NCBI GenBank assembly: GCA_026391355.1
Contig: JAPLDH010000015.1
Span: 31,916 to 95,915, forward strand
Direction: 5' to 3'
Length of the DNA stretch: 64,000 bases
Origin: Bacteroidota bacterium
Lineage (GTDB): Bacteria > Bacteroidota > Bacteroidia > Bacteroidales > FEN-979
Under the pieces are notes generated by a model that saw only the letters and a program-made list of their open reading frames with translations, was not told the origin of the DNA and did not search any database. The position numbers were made by a program, and so were the translations under genes. Position 1 is the first letter of the stretch. The number at the start of each line of letters is the position of its first letter. Below, piece after piece: positions 31,676-40,447 of this stretch.

Positions 31676-34600
31676 TATTTTAAAATGCATTATTATTTCT
31701 GTTCCTGCACCTTCACCGGAATGGATGGTAAAATCAATTTCTGATTCCTGGGCCCTTCTGCGCATATTTACCAGTCCGTTGCCATGTGATCCTTTCTTTG
31801 TCTGCTTTGAATCAACCATCCCCACTCCATCATCTTTCAGGTATATCGTACATATATTTTCCTTGATTTCTGCACTGAACTCAACATTCCCGGCTCCTGC
31901 ATGCCGGATAATATTGTGTAAACCTTCTTTCAGGATTAAAAATGCATCGTTACGAATCTTCTCCTGCAGAATTATGGGATCATCAGGAATATTAATAGCC
32001 GGACGAAAATTGATCTTGTTATCGGTAAGAATTTCAAGCATGTAATTGCTTGTTTTAGAGATCAAACTCTGCAATGAATCATTTCGAGGGGAAGTCATCC
32101 ATATGATATCGGAGATGGACTGCAGGGCTGATTGGGTAAGCCCGGCTATTTTAACAGGAAGCTTATTGAAATCAGGCGGTGAAGGTTTATTCATTCCTTT
32201 GAGCGTTTCAGCATAGATGGAAATGCTGCCAAGGGTAGAGGCAAGGTCATCGTGCAGATCGCGTGACAGTTTTTCACGTAAATCCAGTTTCTCTTTTAGC
32301 GCCAGCCTTCTGAGCAATATCCTGTCAATAAAAAGGTGTACTATCGCCAGAAGGCCCAAAACGACAAGGGGGGCTAAAAAAAACGAGACTGAGAGCCATT
32401 GAAAAAGGAAAGACCGGTTAACAAAAACAAAAACAACAAAAACAAAACCGCTCGCCAACCAGCGAAAGATGGCAATACTTCGAATGCTTCTACGCAGTTT
32501 CAGGTTATATATGACCAGCAACAAAAGGATCAGTGCATATTTAACAATCTCAGGTTGGTTTTCCTGATCCTTGAAGAAACGTACAAAACTGTTCCTTCTT
32601 TCAGTATAAAATGCAGGAAATCCTTTCAATTCGCTAATTTCCAGTATTTTTCCGGCAACTATATGATCTTCCCGAAGTGTGTCAGGTGAAGATGGAAACT
32701 TTATCAATATATAATATTCAGCACGAGGCTCAACGCCAAAAATCATCTCTTTTGCTGAAACAGAGCCATAACTGCTTCCACCATTCAATTCGCGGTAGCC
32801 AGCGAGAACCCTGTGATGTTTGTCGCCAGGAACCTTATACAGCCATATTTTTGCCCCAATCGCATCTTTGTTCGACCGGACTCCGTGAAGCTTAATCTTC
32901 ACAAAAGTTTTCTTTTCAGTAATATTCAAAAACAGGTTGCTGTTCCCGTTAATATAGTTTGCTACATAAAGATCAGGGTCACCGTCATTGTCAACATCTC
33001 CAGCGGCGCAACCTGTACAATAGCCACTCATTTCGGCGCCAAAAATCGCGGTAACATCTTTAAAATATCTGCCATCCATATTTTTATAAAGAACATTTTC
33101 ACCTACATTGGTAATATACAAATCCTGGTAACCATCAAGGTCAAAATCGGCAAAAACGGCTCCATTGCTCATGTAGTTTTCGGGCTGGAAATAATCCCGG
33201 GTTTTGTCGGTGAAAATACCTTTGCCGTTATTCAGGTAGAGTTTGTTACCGGTATTCCGGTTCGCTATGAAAAGATCAGTGAATCCGTCGTTATTAACAT
33301 CGGCGAAAGCCACTGCATTGCTTTTGGATGGGGTCGCCTTAGCAAGGTCAGTGAGGTTGGTCACATCCCGAAAATGGATCCTGCCGTTTTTCGATTCATT
33401 GATATACAGTTTATTGGATGGATACCAGAAGGATACACACAAATCAGGGTAACCATCGTTGTTCACATCGGCAAACGATGCACACATACCTCCACCTATC
33501 GAACCAAGTCCTGAAGTTGCTGTAATATCTGAAAAATGGCCTGTACCATCGTTTTCAAAAAGCCGGTTTGAACCCTCTTCGTTTGTAACGAACAAATCCA
33601 GGTCCCCATCGTTATCCACATCGGCAAAAGCTGCCGCGTTAGAGCGATTCATGTTCTCACATGCCCGGTTTTTCTGTCCTGAAACATTCCTGAAATACCC
33701 ATTGCCCCGGTTAAGCAACAGCTTATTGACACTGTTGAGGTAACACAGATAAATATCCTGATCATTGTCGTTGTCTATATCGGCTACGCCTATGCCCAGT
33801 TTAAGCTCATTCTGCGCGGTATTGGTCTCAGGGTTAATGACACCATTTGCATTTCGCTTCACAGCTTCTTCGGCAAAACCATCAATTCCGGGAAGCAGGA
33901 TTGCTGATACAAGGTTGTTGATGTAGAGACGATTCTGTTCATAGATCCGCACCGCATAGATATCAGTTTTGTCATCCCCATTGAAATCGGCCATGGCTAC
34001 CCCATACTCATCATCCGTATTGATCCAGTAAGAAATCAGTTTGTGCGATGAAAAACCCTGATTGTCTTCAAGATACTTCGGAAACTGTTTCTCTCCACTA
34101 TACAGGAGACGGCCATTCTCACCACAAATCCAGATATTTTCAGGTCCGGTGGCAACCAAATCTGTCAGATTCTCCGTACACTGAACACTGTGGCGGGACA
34201 AATGCCCATTTGCATAACTTAATATCAACCCCTTGTCACCAACCATCAGGACGGTTCCGTTCTCCATCAAATAAATTTTCCTTACCTGCTGTAAATCCGT
34301 GCTTTTCAATAGCAGGATTATCCCAGATCCATCTACACGAAATAACTTTTCACCTGAAAGCAAATATCCATTGTGCATATCAGCAAAACAAAAATCGGTA
34401 ATAGCTATATCACCCAATACTTTTTTATAAATGCCCCGTTTATAAAGAAATAATTCTCCTTTTTTGGTCAGGATCCAGAAAGCAGATAAATCCTTACCAA
34501 ATATATTGATGTTATAAAAACGAGCAGGCGACGGCGGAAGCATCCTGAACGATCCGTTTTCATAAACAGCCATGTCGGCAATACCGGCAAACAATGCCCT

Positions 34601-35005
34601 GTTTTCTGAAATAAAATAGATGGAAAAGATTTGGTTGGCAAATGGAGAACGTACATTCTCGGTAATGCCATCATGATAATGATAGAGCATACAGGTGTTT
34701 GTAACCTGGTTTACCGTGAACCAGACATCCTTTGCTGATACCGGATAAATGGTGTAGATTTTCCCTTCTACAGGAAAATCAAGTTTCTTCCATATATCAT
34801 TTTCAAGCTTATATATTTTATCCGTAAGGAAATAAACATTCTTTTGATCGTCATGAAGGATGGTTCGTATATCCGCCTTGGTTCCGGAGTTGATTTTCCG
34901 GAATGAAAAAGATTGTCCGGATATATTCGTAATGATGAGCATCAGTATAACAACCATCAGTAGACGAATAGGATATATATATAACTTATGTGGATTAATC
35001 CTCAT
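31673..35005 (-). CDS. Sensor histidine kinase with periplasmic VCBS/FG-GAP and ASPIC-like domains
   Basis: A 1110-residue membrane sensor. A signal/anchor segment is followed by a WD/YCF48-like beta-propeller region (residues about 30-310). Then come seven calcium-binding FG-GAP/VCBS-type repeats with DxDxDGxxD loops (for example ADFNGDDKTDIYAV, ADVDNDGDLDLFVTN, GDVDNDGDPDLYVAN) and an ASPIC/UnbV-like domain (residues about 700-800). Two membrane helices (residues about 820-880) lead to a HisKA_3 box RDLHDDLASTLG with His918. The HATPase has its N-box in EGLHNIIRHAGA and G-boxes in DDGVGM and HGNGLVNM. Kinases of this cytosolic type pair with NarL-type regulators, matching the next gene. The exported part is unusual for a kinase. 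Confidence 0.9.
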   Translation of the reverse strand: MRINPHKLYIYPIRLLMVVILMLIITNISGQSFSFRKINSGTKADIRTILHDDQKNVYFLTDKIYKLENDIWKKLDFPVEGKIYTIYPVSAKDVWFTVNQVTNTCMLYHYHDGITENVRSPFANQIFSIYFISENRALFAGIADMAVYENGSFRMLPPSPARFYNINIFGKDLSAFWILTKKGELFLYKRGIYKKVLGDIAITDFCFADMHNGYLLSGEKLFRVDGSGIILLLKSTDLQQVRKIYLMENGTVLMVGDKGLILSYANGHLSRHSVQCTENLTDLVATGPENIWICGENGRLLYSGEKQFPKYLEDNQGFSSHKLISYWINTDDEYGVAMADFNGDDKTDIYAVRIYEQNRLYINNLVSAILLPGIDGFAEEAVKRNANGVINPETNTAQNELKLGIGVADIDNDNDQDIYLCYLNSVNKLLLNRGNGYFRNVSGQKNRACENMNRSNAAAFADVDNDGDLDLFVTNEEGSNRLFENDGTGHFSDITATSGLGSIGGGMCASFADVNNDGYPDLCVSFWYPSNKLYINESKNGRIHFRDVTNLTDLAKATPSKSNAVAFADVNNDGFTDLFIANRNTGNKLYLNNGKGIFTDKTRDYFQPENYMSNGAVFADFDLDGYQDLYITNVGENVLYKNMDGRYFKDVTAIFGAEMSGYCTGCAAGDVDNDGDPDLYVANYINGNSNLFLNITEKKTFVKIKLHGVRSNKDAIGAKIWLYKVPGDKHHRVLAGYRELNGGSSYGSVSAKEMIFGVEPRAEYYILIKFPSSPDTLREDHIVAGKILEISELKGFPAFYTERRNSFVRFFKDQENQPEIVKYALILLLLVIYNLKLRRSIRSIAIFRWLASGFVFVVFVFVNRSFLFQWLSVSFFLAPLVVLGLLAIVHLFIDRILLRRLALKEKLDLREKLSRDLHDDLASTLGSISIYAETLKGMNKPSPPDFNKLPVKIAGLTQSALQSISDIIWMTSPRNDSLQSLISKTSNYMLEILTDNKINFRPAINIPDDPIILQEKIRNDAFLILKEGLHNIIRHAGAGNVEFSAEIKENICTIYLKDDGVGMVDSKQTKKGSHGNGLVNMRRRAQESEIDFTIHSGEGAGTEIIMHFKI

Positions 35006-35154
35006 ATTTTGATCATTTGGACCCCTACAGGTCAGGTTGGTTCATTTCTGCCTTTATTCAATCACTAAAGATAAACATTATTAACCGTTAATGCCTGATC
35101 AAAGCTATTTCATATAGACCATGTAAATTTGTCATTTTTATTGATGATTGAAGC

Positions 35155-35162
35155 TATCTTTG
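35155..35162 (+). promoter_or_regulatory. -7 box of hicBA
   Basis: TATCTTTG matches TAnnTTTG exactly and predicts a start near 35169, between the in-frame ATG at 35144 and the preferred ATG at 35198. A second exact match, TAAATTTG, lies at 35124-35131. Confidence 0.45.
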
Positions 35163-35197
35163 TACCTCAAATACTTCAAGGAATTAAATGGAGAGAC

Positions 35198-35413
35198 ATG
35201 AAAGGGGAATTAACAGCAATTATTGAAAACGCGCCAGAAGGAGGTTATTGGGCGATTTGTCCTGAAATATCGGGAGCAAATGGTCAGGGAGAAACCATCG
35301 AAGAAGCAAAGGAAAACCTGAAAGAAGCAGTTACTCTAATTCTAGAAGATCGGCTTGAGGATATCAAAAGAGGTCTACCGGAAGATATAATTCAGGAAAC
35401 TATTGAGATGTAA
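35198..35413 (+). CDS. hicB: HicB antitoxin
   Basis: A 71-residue antitoxin with the HicB fold: LTAIIENAPEGGYWAICPEISGANGQGETIEEAKENLKEAVTLIL. The short helical tail fits a subgroup without a separate DNA-binding domain. I chose the ATG at 35198 because the promoter box at 35155-35162 lies downstream of the earlier possible starts. The stop overlaps the hicA start (TAATG), a hallmark of coupled toxin-antitoxin translation. Antitoxin comes first, the reverse of the E. coli order but common. Confidence 0.85.
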   Translation: MKGELTAIIENAPEGGYWAICPEISGANGQGETIEEAKENLKEAVTLILEDRLEDIKRGLPEDIIQETIEM

Positions 35414-35592
35414 TGAAAAGGAAAGTTTTGGAGAAGAAACTTCGTTACGCTGGTTGTTATTTGAAAAGAGAAGGATCTTCTCATTCTTTGTGGATTAATC
35501 CAAAAACAGGAATTATTGAAGCAATCCCTCGTCATTTAGCGATCAAGAAACCTCTTGCAAGGAAAATTCTGAAAAGTCTAAATGCCGATTAA
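35413..35592 (+). CDS. hicA: HicA mRNA interferase toxin
   Basis: A 59-residue toxin. The dsRBD-like fold shows as MKRKVLEKKLRYAGCYLKREGSSHSLW, with the catalytic His in GSSHSLW (residue 24), followed by IPRHLAIKKPLARKILKSL. These toxins cut mRNA without the ribosome and are neutralised by HicB. The start codon overlaps the hicB stop. Confidence 0.88.
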   Translation: MKRKVLEKKLRYAGCYLKREGSSHSLWINPKTGIIEAIPRHLAIKKPLARKILKSLNAD

Positions 35593-35632
35593 TTGTGGAT
35601 TTAAGACGTAAGAGGAAGAAAAATCTTTTTCC

Positions 35633-35640
35633 TACATTTG
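35633..35640 (+). promoter_or_regulatory. -7 box very close to the glyS start
   Basis: TACATTTG, an exact TAnnTTTG, ends only 4 nt before the glyS ATG at 35645. If used, it would give a nearly leaderless mRNA. Confidence 0.4.
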
Positions 35641-35644
35641 TGCC

Positions 35645-37168
35645 ATGGCAACAAACGAAGACCTTTTCAAAAAGATCATATCCCATGCGAAGGAGTATGG
35701 GTTTGTATTTCCCTCGAGTGAAATTTACGACGGACTAAGCGCAGTTTACGATTACGGCCCTTTTGGGGTGGAACTGAAAAACAACATCCGCGAATATTGG
35801 TGGAAGTCGATGGTTCAGCATCACGAAAACATCGTGGGGATCGATGCCGCCATCTTCATGCACCCGACGGTATGGAAAGCCTCCGGGCATGTGGATGCCT
35901 TCAGCGACCCCATGATTGACAACAAGGATTCCAAGAAACGTTATCGCGCGGATGTGCTTATTGAAGATTATCTCCAGAAGATCGAAGATAAAGTCGCCAA
36001 AGAGATAGATAAGGCGAAACAACGCTTCGGAGAGACTTTCGACGAGAAGATGTACCGCGAAACTAATCCCCGTGTGCTGGAAAACCTGAACAAGATCGAC
36101 ACAGTCAAGAAAAGGTTTTATGACTCACTTGGGAAGAATGATCTGGCTGATGTCAAACTGCTGATTGAAGAATTGGGTATTGTTTGTCCGGTTTCGGGTA
36201 CAAAGAACTGGACCGATGTCCGGCAGTTCAACCTGATGTTTTCCACACAGATGGGTTCGGTAAATGAGGATACCAGCATGGTTTATCTTCGGCCCGAAAC
36301 AGCACAGGGTATTTTTGTGAATTTCCTGAATGTGATGAAATCTGCCAGGATGAAGATCCCATTTGGCATTGCACAAACCGGCAAAGCATTCCGTAATGAG
36401 ATCGTAGCCAGGCAGTTCCTCTTCCGCATGCGCGAATTTGAACAGATGGAGATGCAGTATTTTGTAAAGCCTGGAGAGGAAATGGAATGGTACAATTACT
36501 GGAAGGAGGAACGCATGAAATGGCATCTTTCACTCGGCATACCGGCTTCAAAATACCGTTTCCACGATCATGACAAATTAGCCCATTATGCCAATGCAGC
36601 AGCGGATATAGAGTTTGAATTCCCGATCGGTTTCAAGGAGATCGAAGGCATCCACTCACGAACGGATTTTGACCTTGGTGCTCATCAAAAATTTTCAGGG
36701 AAAAAGCTCCAGTATTTCGACCAGGAAAACAATGAAGGATATGTGCCTTATGTGATCGAAACCTCTATCGGACTTGACCGGACCTTCCTTGCTATATTAA
36801 GCCATGCTTACCGTGAAGAAAAACTGGACGACGGCAGTGAAAGGGTTGTACTCGGGATACCCGCACGGCTGGCTCCGATCAAGGTTGCCATCCTGCCACT
36901 CATTAAAAAGGACGGACTGCCCGGGAAAGCACGAATGATCATGGACAACCTGATGGACGAATTCCGGTGTTTCTACGAAGAGAAGGACACCATCGGGCGC
37001 AGATACCGCCGTATGGATGCGATAGGTACTCCCTGGTGCATCACCATCGATCACCAGACATTGCAGGACGACATGGTGACCATCCGCGACCGTGATACCA
37101 TGCTTCAGGAGCGAATATTTATAGATAAGATTGATGGCATAGTCCGCGAAAAACTTAAAAATAATTAA
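35645..37168 (+). CDS. glyS: Glycyl-tRNA synthetase (dimeric, class II)
   Basis: A 507-residue cytoplasmic enzyme that charges tRNA-Gly with glycine. It is the alpha2 (archaeal/eukaryotic-like) type common in Bacteroidota, not the alpha-beta type. Motifs in order: FVFPSSEIYDGLSAVYDYGPFGVELK (N-terminal signature), YLRPETAQGIFVNF, the motif 2 region GIAQTGKAFRNEI with MREFEQMEMQYF, ETSIGLDRTFLAIL (motif 3), and the C-terminal anticodon-binding domain (APIKVAILPLIKKDG). Length is normal. The start matches the conserved N-terminus. Confidence 0.96.
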   Translation: MATNEDLFKKIISHAKEYGFVFPSSEIYDGLSAVYDYGPFGVELKNNIREYWWKSMVQHHENIVGIDAAIFMHPTVWKASGHVDAFSDPMIDNKDSKKRYRADVLIEDYLQKIEDKVAKEIDKAKQRFGETFDEKMYRETNPRVLENLNKIDTVKKRFYDSLGKNDLADVKLLIEELGIVCPVSGTKNWTDVRQFNLMFSTQMGSVNEDTSMVYLRPETAQGIFVNFLNVMKSARMKIPFGIAQTGKAFRNEIVARQFLFRMREFEQMEMQYFVKPGEEMEWYNYWKEERMKWHLSLGIPASKYRFHDHDKLAHYANAAADIEFEFPIGFKEIEGIHSRTDFDLGAHQKFSGKKLQYFDQENNEGYVPYVIETSIGLDRTFLAILSHAYREEKLDDGSERVVLGIPARLAPIKVAILPLIKKDGLPGKARMIMDNLMDEFRCFYEEKDTIGRRYRRMDAIGTPWCITIDHQTLQDDMVTIRDRDTMLQERIFIDKIDGIVREKLKNN

Positions 37169-37221
37169 CCACAGAATACACGGATTACACAAATAATCTG
37201 TGTTATCTGTGTAATCTGTGG
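37169..37221. repeat. Inverted word repeat, ATCTGTGTA type
   Basis: CCACAGA and ATTACACA words on the left are mirrored by TGTGTTATCTGTGTAATCT and TGTGG on the right. They fill the spacer between glyS and the ydcF-like gene. Confidence 0.65.
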
Positions 37222-37229
37222 TGAATAAA

Positions 37230-37940
37230 ATGAAACCTCTTTCCCTCCTCCGTAAAAGTTTTCGCATCACTTTATTCTCTTTCGGTGCCATAGCTCTTTT
37301 TTTTATCATCCTTGCCCTTACTACAGCCCCATTTCATTTATGGTACCGGTTGAGCAACTCTAAAGCTGCAATTCACCAACAACCTGAGTATATTATAGTT
37401 CTCGGAGGAGGCGGAATGCCCAGTGAAACCGGGCTGATCCGCTGCTGGTATGCTGCTAAGGCGGCCAGCTATTTTCAGCAGGCAAAGATCATCATCGCCC
37501 TTCCAGGCGATACAGCCGATAGCCTCAGTTCTGTCAATGGAATGAAAAAAGAACTTGTCTTAAGAGGAATAAAACCGGAAAGGATTTTTTTAGAGGATTC
37601 CGGTACGAATACGAGAGCGCAGGCGCTGAATATTGCATCGTCACGCGTTACGCGTCACGCGTCACTGTTAATAGTTACATCCCCCGAACACCTGGTCCGC
37701 GCTGTTTTGACCTTCAAAAAGGCCGGCTTTACAAAGGTCGACGGTATTCCTGCCTTTGAAGAGGCCATTGAATCGGATATCACTTTTGAAGGAAAATTAC
37801 TCGGAGGCAGGAAATGGGTGCCGAATATTGGCGAAAACCTCACCATTAGATATGAATTCTGGACTCAGCTCCGCTATGAGGAACTTCTCCTGCGGGAGTA
37901 CTTTGCGATTGCATACTACTGGGTCAAAGGATGGATATGA
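37230..37940 (+). CDS. YdcF/DUF218-family membrane protein
   Basis: A 236-residue protein with an N-terminal transmembrane helix (residues about 12-34) and the DUF218 domain: EYIIVLGGGG, KAASYFQQAKIIIALPG, ERIFLEDSGTNTRAQALN and LLIVTSPEHLVRAVLTF. DUF218 proteins (YdcF, SanA, ElyC) bind nucleotide-like ligands and are linked to envelope or peptidoglycan upkeep. Residues about 137-145 (SSRVTRHAS) are encoded by four CGTCACG-type heptamers (37639-37666), so repeat DNA has entered or formed in the coding region. I chose the ATG at 37230; two GTG codons lie just before it in the word repeat. Confidence 0.82.
   Translation: MKPLSLLRKSFRITLFSFGAIALFFIILALTTAPFHLWYRLSNSKAAIHQQPEYIIVLGGGGMPSETGLIRCWYAAKAASYFQQAKIIIALPGDTADSLSSVNGMKKELVLRGIKPERIFLEDSGTNTRAQALNIASSRVTRHASLLIVTSPEHLVRAVLTFKKAGFTKVDGIPAFEEAIESDITFEGKLLGGRKWVPNIGENLTIRYEFWTQLRYEELLLREYFAIAYYWVKGWI
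37639..37666 (+). repeat. Intragenic heptamer array, CGTCACG type
   Basis: Four 7-nt units (CGTCACG, CGTTACG, CGTCACG, CGTCACT) lie in frame in the ydcF-like gene. The same words recur at 37944-37971. Confidence 0.82.
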
Positions 37941-37943
37941 ATT

Positions 37944-37971
37944 CGTTACGCGTCACCCGTCACGCGTCACG
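37944..37971 (+). repeat. Heptamer array at the 3' end of pth
   Basis: Four units (CGTTACG, CGTCACC, CGTCACG, CGTCACG) fill the gap between the convergent ydcF-like and pth genes. They overlap the last codons and TGA stop of pth (37960-37962). Confidence 0.82.
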
Positions 37972-38529
37972 GGTGTTGAATACATTCATCGTCCTGACCA
38001 GTCCGATGGTGCTAAAGCTCTTTATCGCTTCCACTGCAGCTTCGATGCGCGGAATAAGAACCTTTTCCTCCTCCTTCGTCCATTGGTTCAGTACATAATC
38101 CACCTGGTAACCTTTGGCAAAATCATTGCCGATACCCATACGAAGCCGGGGGAATTCAGTCGTTTCTATGTTCTCGATGATGCTGATCAACCCGTTATGC
38201 CCGCCATCGCTGCCTTTTGCACGGATACGGATCATTCCAAGCGGAAGGGAGAGGTCATCGGTGATCACCATACAATTTTCAGGAAGGATGTTCTCTTTGT
38301 TCATCCAGTACCTCATCGCCTTTCCGCTCAGGTTCATATAGGTGGAAGGCTTAAGGACGATAAAGGTTCTGCCCTTGAAAGAAACCTGTGCGATCGCCCC
38401 ATAACGGCCCGTTTCAAATTTCCCTTTCAGGTTCAGTACGAAAGCGTCTGCTACAATGAAACCGATATTGTGTCGGGTATTGGCATACTCGTCTCCAATG
38501 TTACCAAGACCGACAATAAGGAATTTCAT
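37960..38529 (-). CDS. pth: Peptidyl-tRNA hydrolase
   Basis: A 189-residue cytoplasmic enzyme that frees stalled peptidyl-tRNA. Signatures are FLIVGLGNIGDEYANTRHNIGF (with the catalytic His and conserved Asn), LKPSTYMNLSG, VITDDLSLPLG and KGSDGGHNGL. Its start overlaps the stop of the upstream L25 gene by one base, the usual rplY-pth pairing, so the two are likely translationally coupled. Its last residues (NTRDA) are encoded by a heptamer array, and this tail is not conserved. Confidence 0.95.
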   Translation of the reverse strand: MKFLIVGLGNIGDEYANTRHNIGFIVADAFVLNLKGKFETGRYGAIAQVSFKGRTFIVLKPSTYMNLSGKAMRYWMNKENILPENCMVITDDLSLPLGMIRIRAKGSDGGHNGLISIIENIETTEFPRLRMGIGNDFAKGYQVDYVLNQWTKEEEKVLIPRIEAAVEAIKSFSTIGLVRTMNVFNTRDA

Positions 38530-39158
38530 TATTTCTTTTCGGGTTCGCCTTCTTTCTTTTCTCCTTCAATAGCAGCTCCTTCAACCGCCGGCTGACCCGG
38601 AACTTCTTCCACAACGGTCCTGGCAGTTCTAACACCAACGATCACGTTATTCGGGCTATCGAGAAAGGTGATGTTTTCCCTGGTAACGTTGCTGACCTTG
38701 ATTGAATCACCGATGTCCAGTTCAGAGATATTGAGGAGGATGCTGTCAGGAAGATCCTTTGCAAGGGCTTTGATCTTCAGCTTACGCATCTTGGTGATAA
38801 ATCTTCCACCTTTCAGCACGCCGGGGGCAGTGCCTTCAACCTCTACAGGTACACCGATGATAACCGGCTTGTCAGGCAGTATCTGCAGAAAATCAACATG
38901 GAGGATCTTGTCGGTAACCGGGTGATACTGAACATCCTGGATAATCGTTTCGTGAACATCATCTCCAATGTGAAGGTTCACAAGACTGACCTCCGGTGTA
39001 AAGATGATTTTCCGGAACTGCTTATCGTCGGCCGTAAAATGGATCTGTTCTTTACCGCCATATAACACACACGGAATTTTTCCTTCAGCCCTGTGTTTTT
39101 TAGCATCTTTTTTCCCTACGTACGCCCTTGGCGTACCGCTCAATGATACTGTTTTCAT
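38529..39158 (-). CDS. rplY: 50S ribosomal protein L25/general stress protein Ctc
   Basis: A 209-residue ribosomal protein that binds 5S rRNA. The N-terminal L25 domain (SLSGTPRAYVGKKDAKKHRAEGKIPCVLYGG) is followed by a Ctc-type beta domain (YHPVTDKILHVDFLQI, VPVEVEGTAPGVLKGG, LPDSILLNISELDIGDSIKV). An acidic/Lys-rich tail ends the protein. Ctc forms of this length are usual in Bacteroidota. It is the first gene of a two-gene unit with pth. Confidence 0.95.
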   Translation of the reverse strand: MKTVSLSGTPRAYVGKKDAKKHRAEGKIPCVLYGGKEQIHFTADDKQFRKIIFTPEVSLVNLHIGDDVHETIIQDVQYHPVTDKILHVDFLQILPDKPVIIGVPVEVEGTAPGVLKGGRFITKMRKLKIKALAKDLPDSILLNISELDIGDSIKVSNVTRENITFLDSPNNVIVGVRTARTVVEEVPGQPAVEGAAIEGEKKEGEPEKK

Positions 39159-39207
39159 GAATCGTAAATTATTAGGTTGTTAAATTTGATATTAGTGACC
39201 TGCGAAC

Positions 39208-39260
39208 CCCCACCCCCGTCCCCTCCCCTATTTTGGGGAGGGGTGCAGGGGTAGGGGCTA
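39208..39260. repeat. G+C-rich intergenic palindrome, copy c
   Basis: CCCCTCCCC-TATTTT-GGGGAGGGG hairpin with flanking CCCCCACCCCCGTCC and GCAGGGGTAGGGGC. It lies between prs and rplY on the minus strand. Confidence 0.65.
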
Positions 39261-39288
39261 AAAGGGGTGCAAAGGTAAGAAAATTCTG

Positions 39289-40239
39289 TTAAAACTTAAA
39301 TAGGGAGTTGATCGATTCTTTTTTCTTAAGGCGGTCGATCACCTGTGCGAGGAGGTCGGCGGTAGTAACAACATGAATCTTCGAGCTTTCCCTGTTAAGT
39401 GGAATAGTGTCTGTAGTGACAACCTCATCCAGTGCGGATTCTTCCACATTTTGATAAGCATCCACCTTTTTTTCTACATCTACCGAAAACAGCGGATGTG
39501 TAACCATGGCCCTTACACTGTTGGCACCATTTTCTTTGATAAGTTGGGCTGCCTTGCAAAGCGTTCCACCGGTATCGATGATATCATCGAGCAGTACCAC
39601 ATCTTTTCCTTTGACATCACCCACCAGGGCCATCGTCGCTACGACATTCGGCTTTGTACGGTGCTTATAACAGATCACGAAATCGGTTTCGAAGAATTTT
39701 GCATAGGAGCCGGCCCTGCGGGTTCCTCCTGTATCCGGAGAAGCAAAGGTAAGCTTACGGAGATGCAGCGATTTAAGATAGGGGATAAAAACGGAAGAAG
39801 CGAACAGGTGATCCACCGGGAAATCAAAAAATCCCTGGATCTGGTCAGCATGGAGGTCGATGGTGATCAACCGGTTCACTCCTGCAGCAGAAAGCAGGTT
39901 GGCCATAAGTTTTGCAGCGATGGAAACACGGGGTTTGTCCTTGCGGTCCTGGCGGGCATAGCCGAAATAAGGGATGATGGCAACAATGGTTTTTGCCGAA
40001 GCGCGGCGGGCTGCATCGACCATCATCAGGAGTTCCAGTATATTTTCGGCCGGGCCATAGGTCGACTGGACAATAAAAACATCCCTGCCCCGGATATTCT
40101 CCTCGAAACAAGGCTGAATTTCGCCATCGGCGAATTTCTGAACAGAAACTTTCCCCAGCTCAATACCATAGGCAGCGGCTATTTTCCCTGCAAGAACGGT
40201 GGAAGCGCTCCCCGAAAAGAGTGTGACTTGAGATGCCAT
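39289..40239 (-). CDS. prs: Ribose-phosphate pyrophosphokinase
   Basis: A 316-residue cytoplasmic enzyme that makes PRPP from ribose 5-phosphate and ATP for nucleotide, His and Trp synthesis. Signatures are VTLFSGSASTVLAGKIAA, KFADGEIQPCFEENIRGRDVFIVQST, IPYFGYARQDRKDKPR, TIDLHADQIQGFF (metal/ATP site) and VVLLDDIIDTGGTLCKAA (the PRPP-binding loop). I chose the ATG at 40239 (MASQVTLF) because it matches the family N-terminus. The in-frame ATG at 40287 adds 16 non-conserved residues. Confidence 0.95.
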   Translation of the reverse strand: MASQVTLFSGSASTVLAGKIAAAYGIELGKVSVQKFADGEIQPCFEENIRGRDVFIVQSTYGPAENILELLMMVDAARRASAKTIVAIIPYFGYARQDRKDKPRVSIAAKLMANLLSAAGVNRLITIDLHADQIQGFFDFPVDHLFASSVFIPYLKSLHLRKLTFASPDTGGTRRAGSYAKFFETDFVICYKHRTKPNVVATMALVGDVKGKDVVLLDDIIDTGGTLCKAAQLIKENGANSVRAMVTHPLFSVDVEKKVDAYQNVEESALDEVVTTDTIPLNRESSKIHVVTTADLLAQVIDRLKKKESINSLFKF

Positions 40240-40337
40240 AAAGATAAATTTGGCTGCTAAGTTAATGGATAAAAATGCTTGCTGCAAATTAAAGTATCAA
40301 CAGTTGTGAATTGTGAAAATTTAGGTACTTTTGCCGG

Positions 40338-40379
40338 CCAGCCCCCACCCTGCCCCTCCCCCACACGGGGGAGGGGATG
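40338..40379. repeat. G+C-rich intergenic palindrome, copy d
   Basis: CCCCTCCCCC-ACAC-GGGGGAGGGG hairpin preceded by GCCCCCACCCTG. A CA-rich tract (40381-40442, CACAC and ACACCC words) follows, and then the tRNA gene. No gene is visible between prs and the tRNA. Confidence 0.65.
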
Positions 40380-40447
40380 ACAATTCACACACACTCCCAA
40401 GCCACATACACCATGCTCACACCCACACCCAAACTCACACTCTCTTC

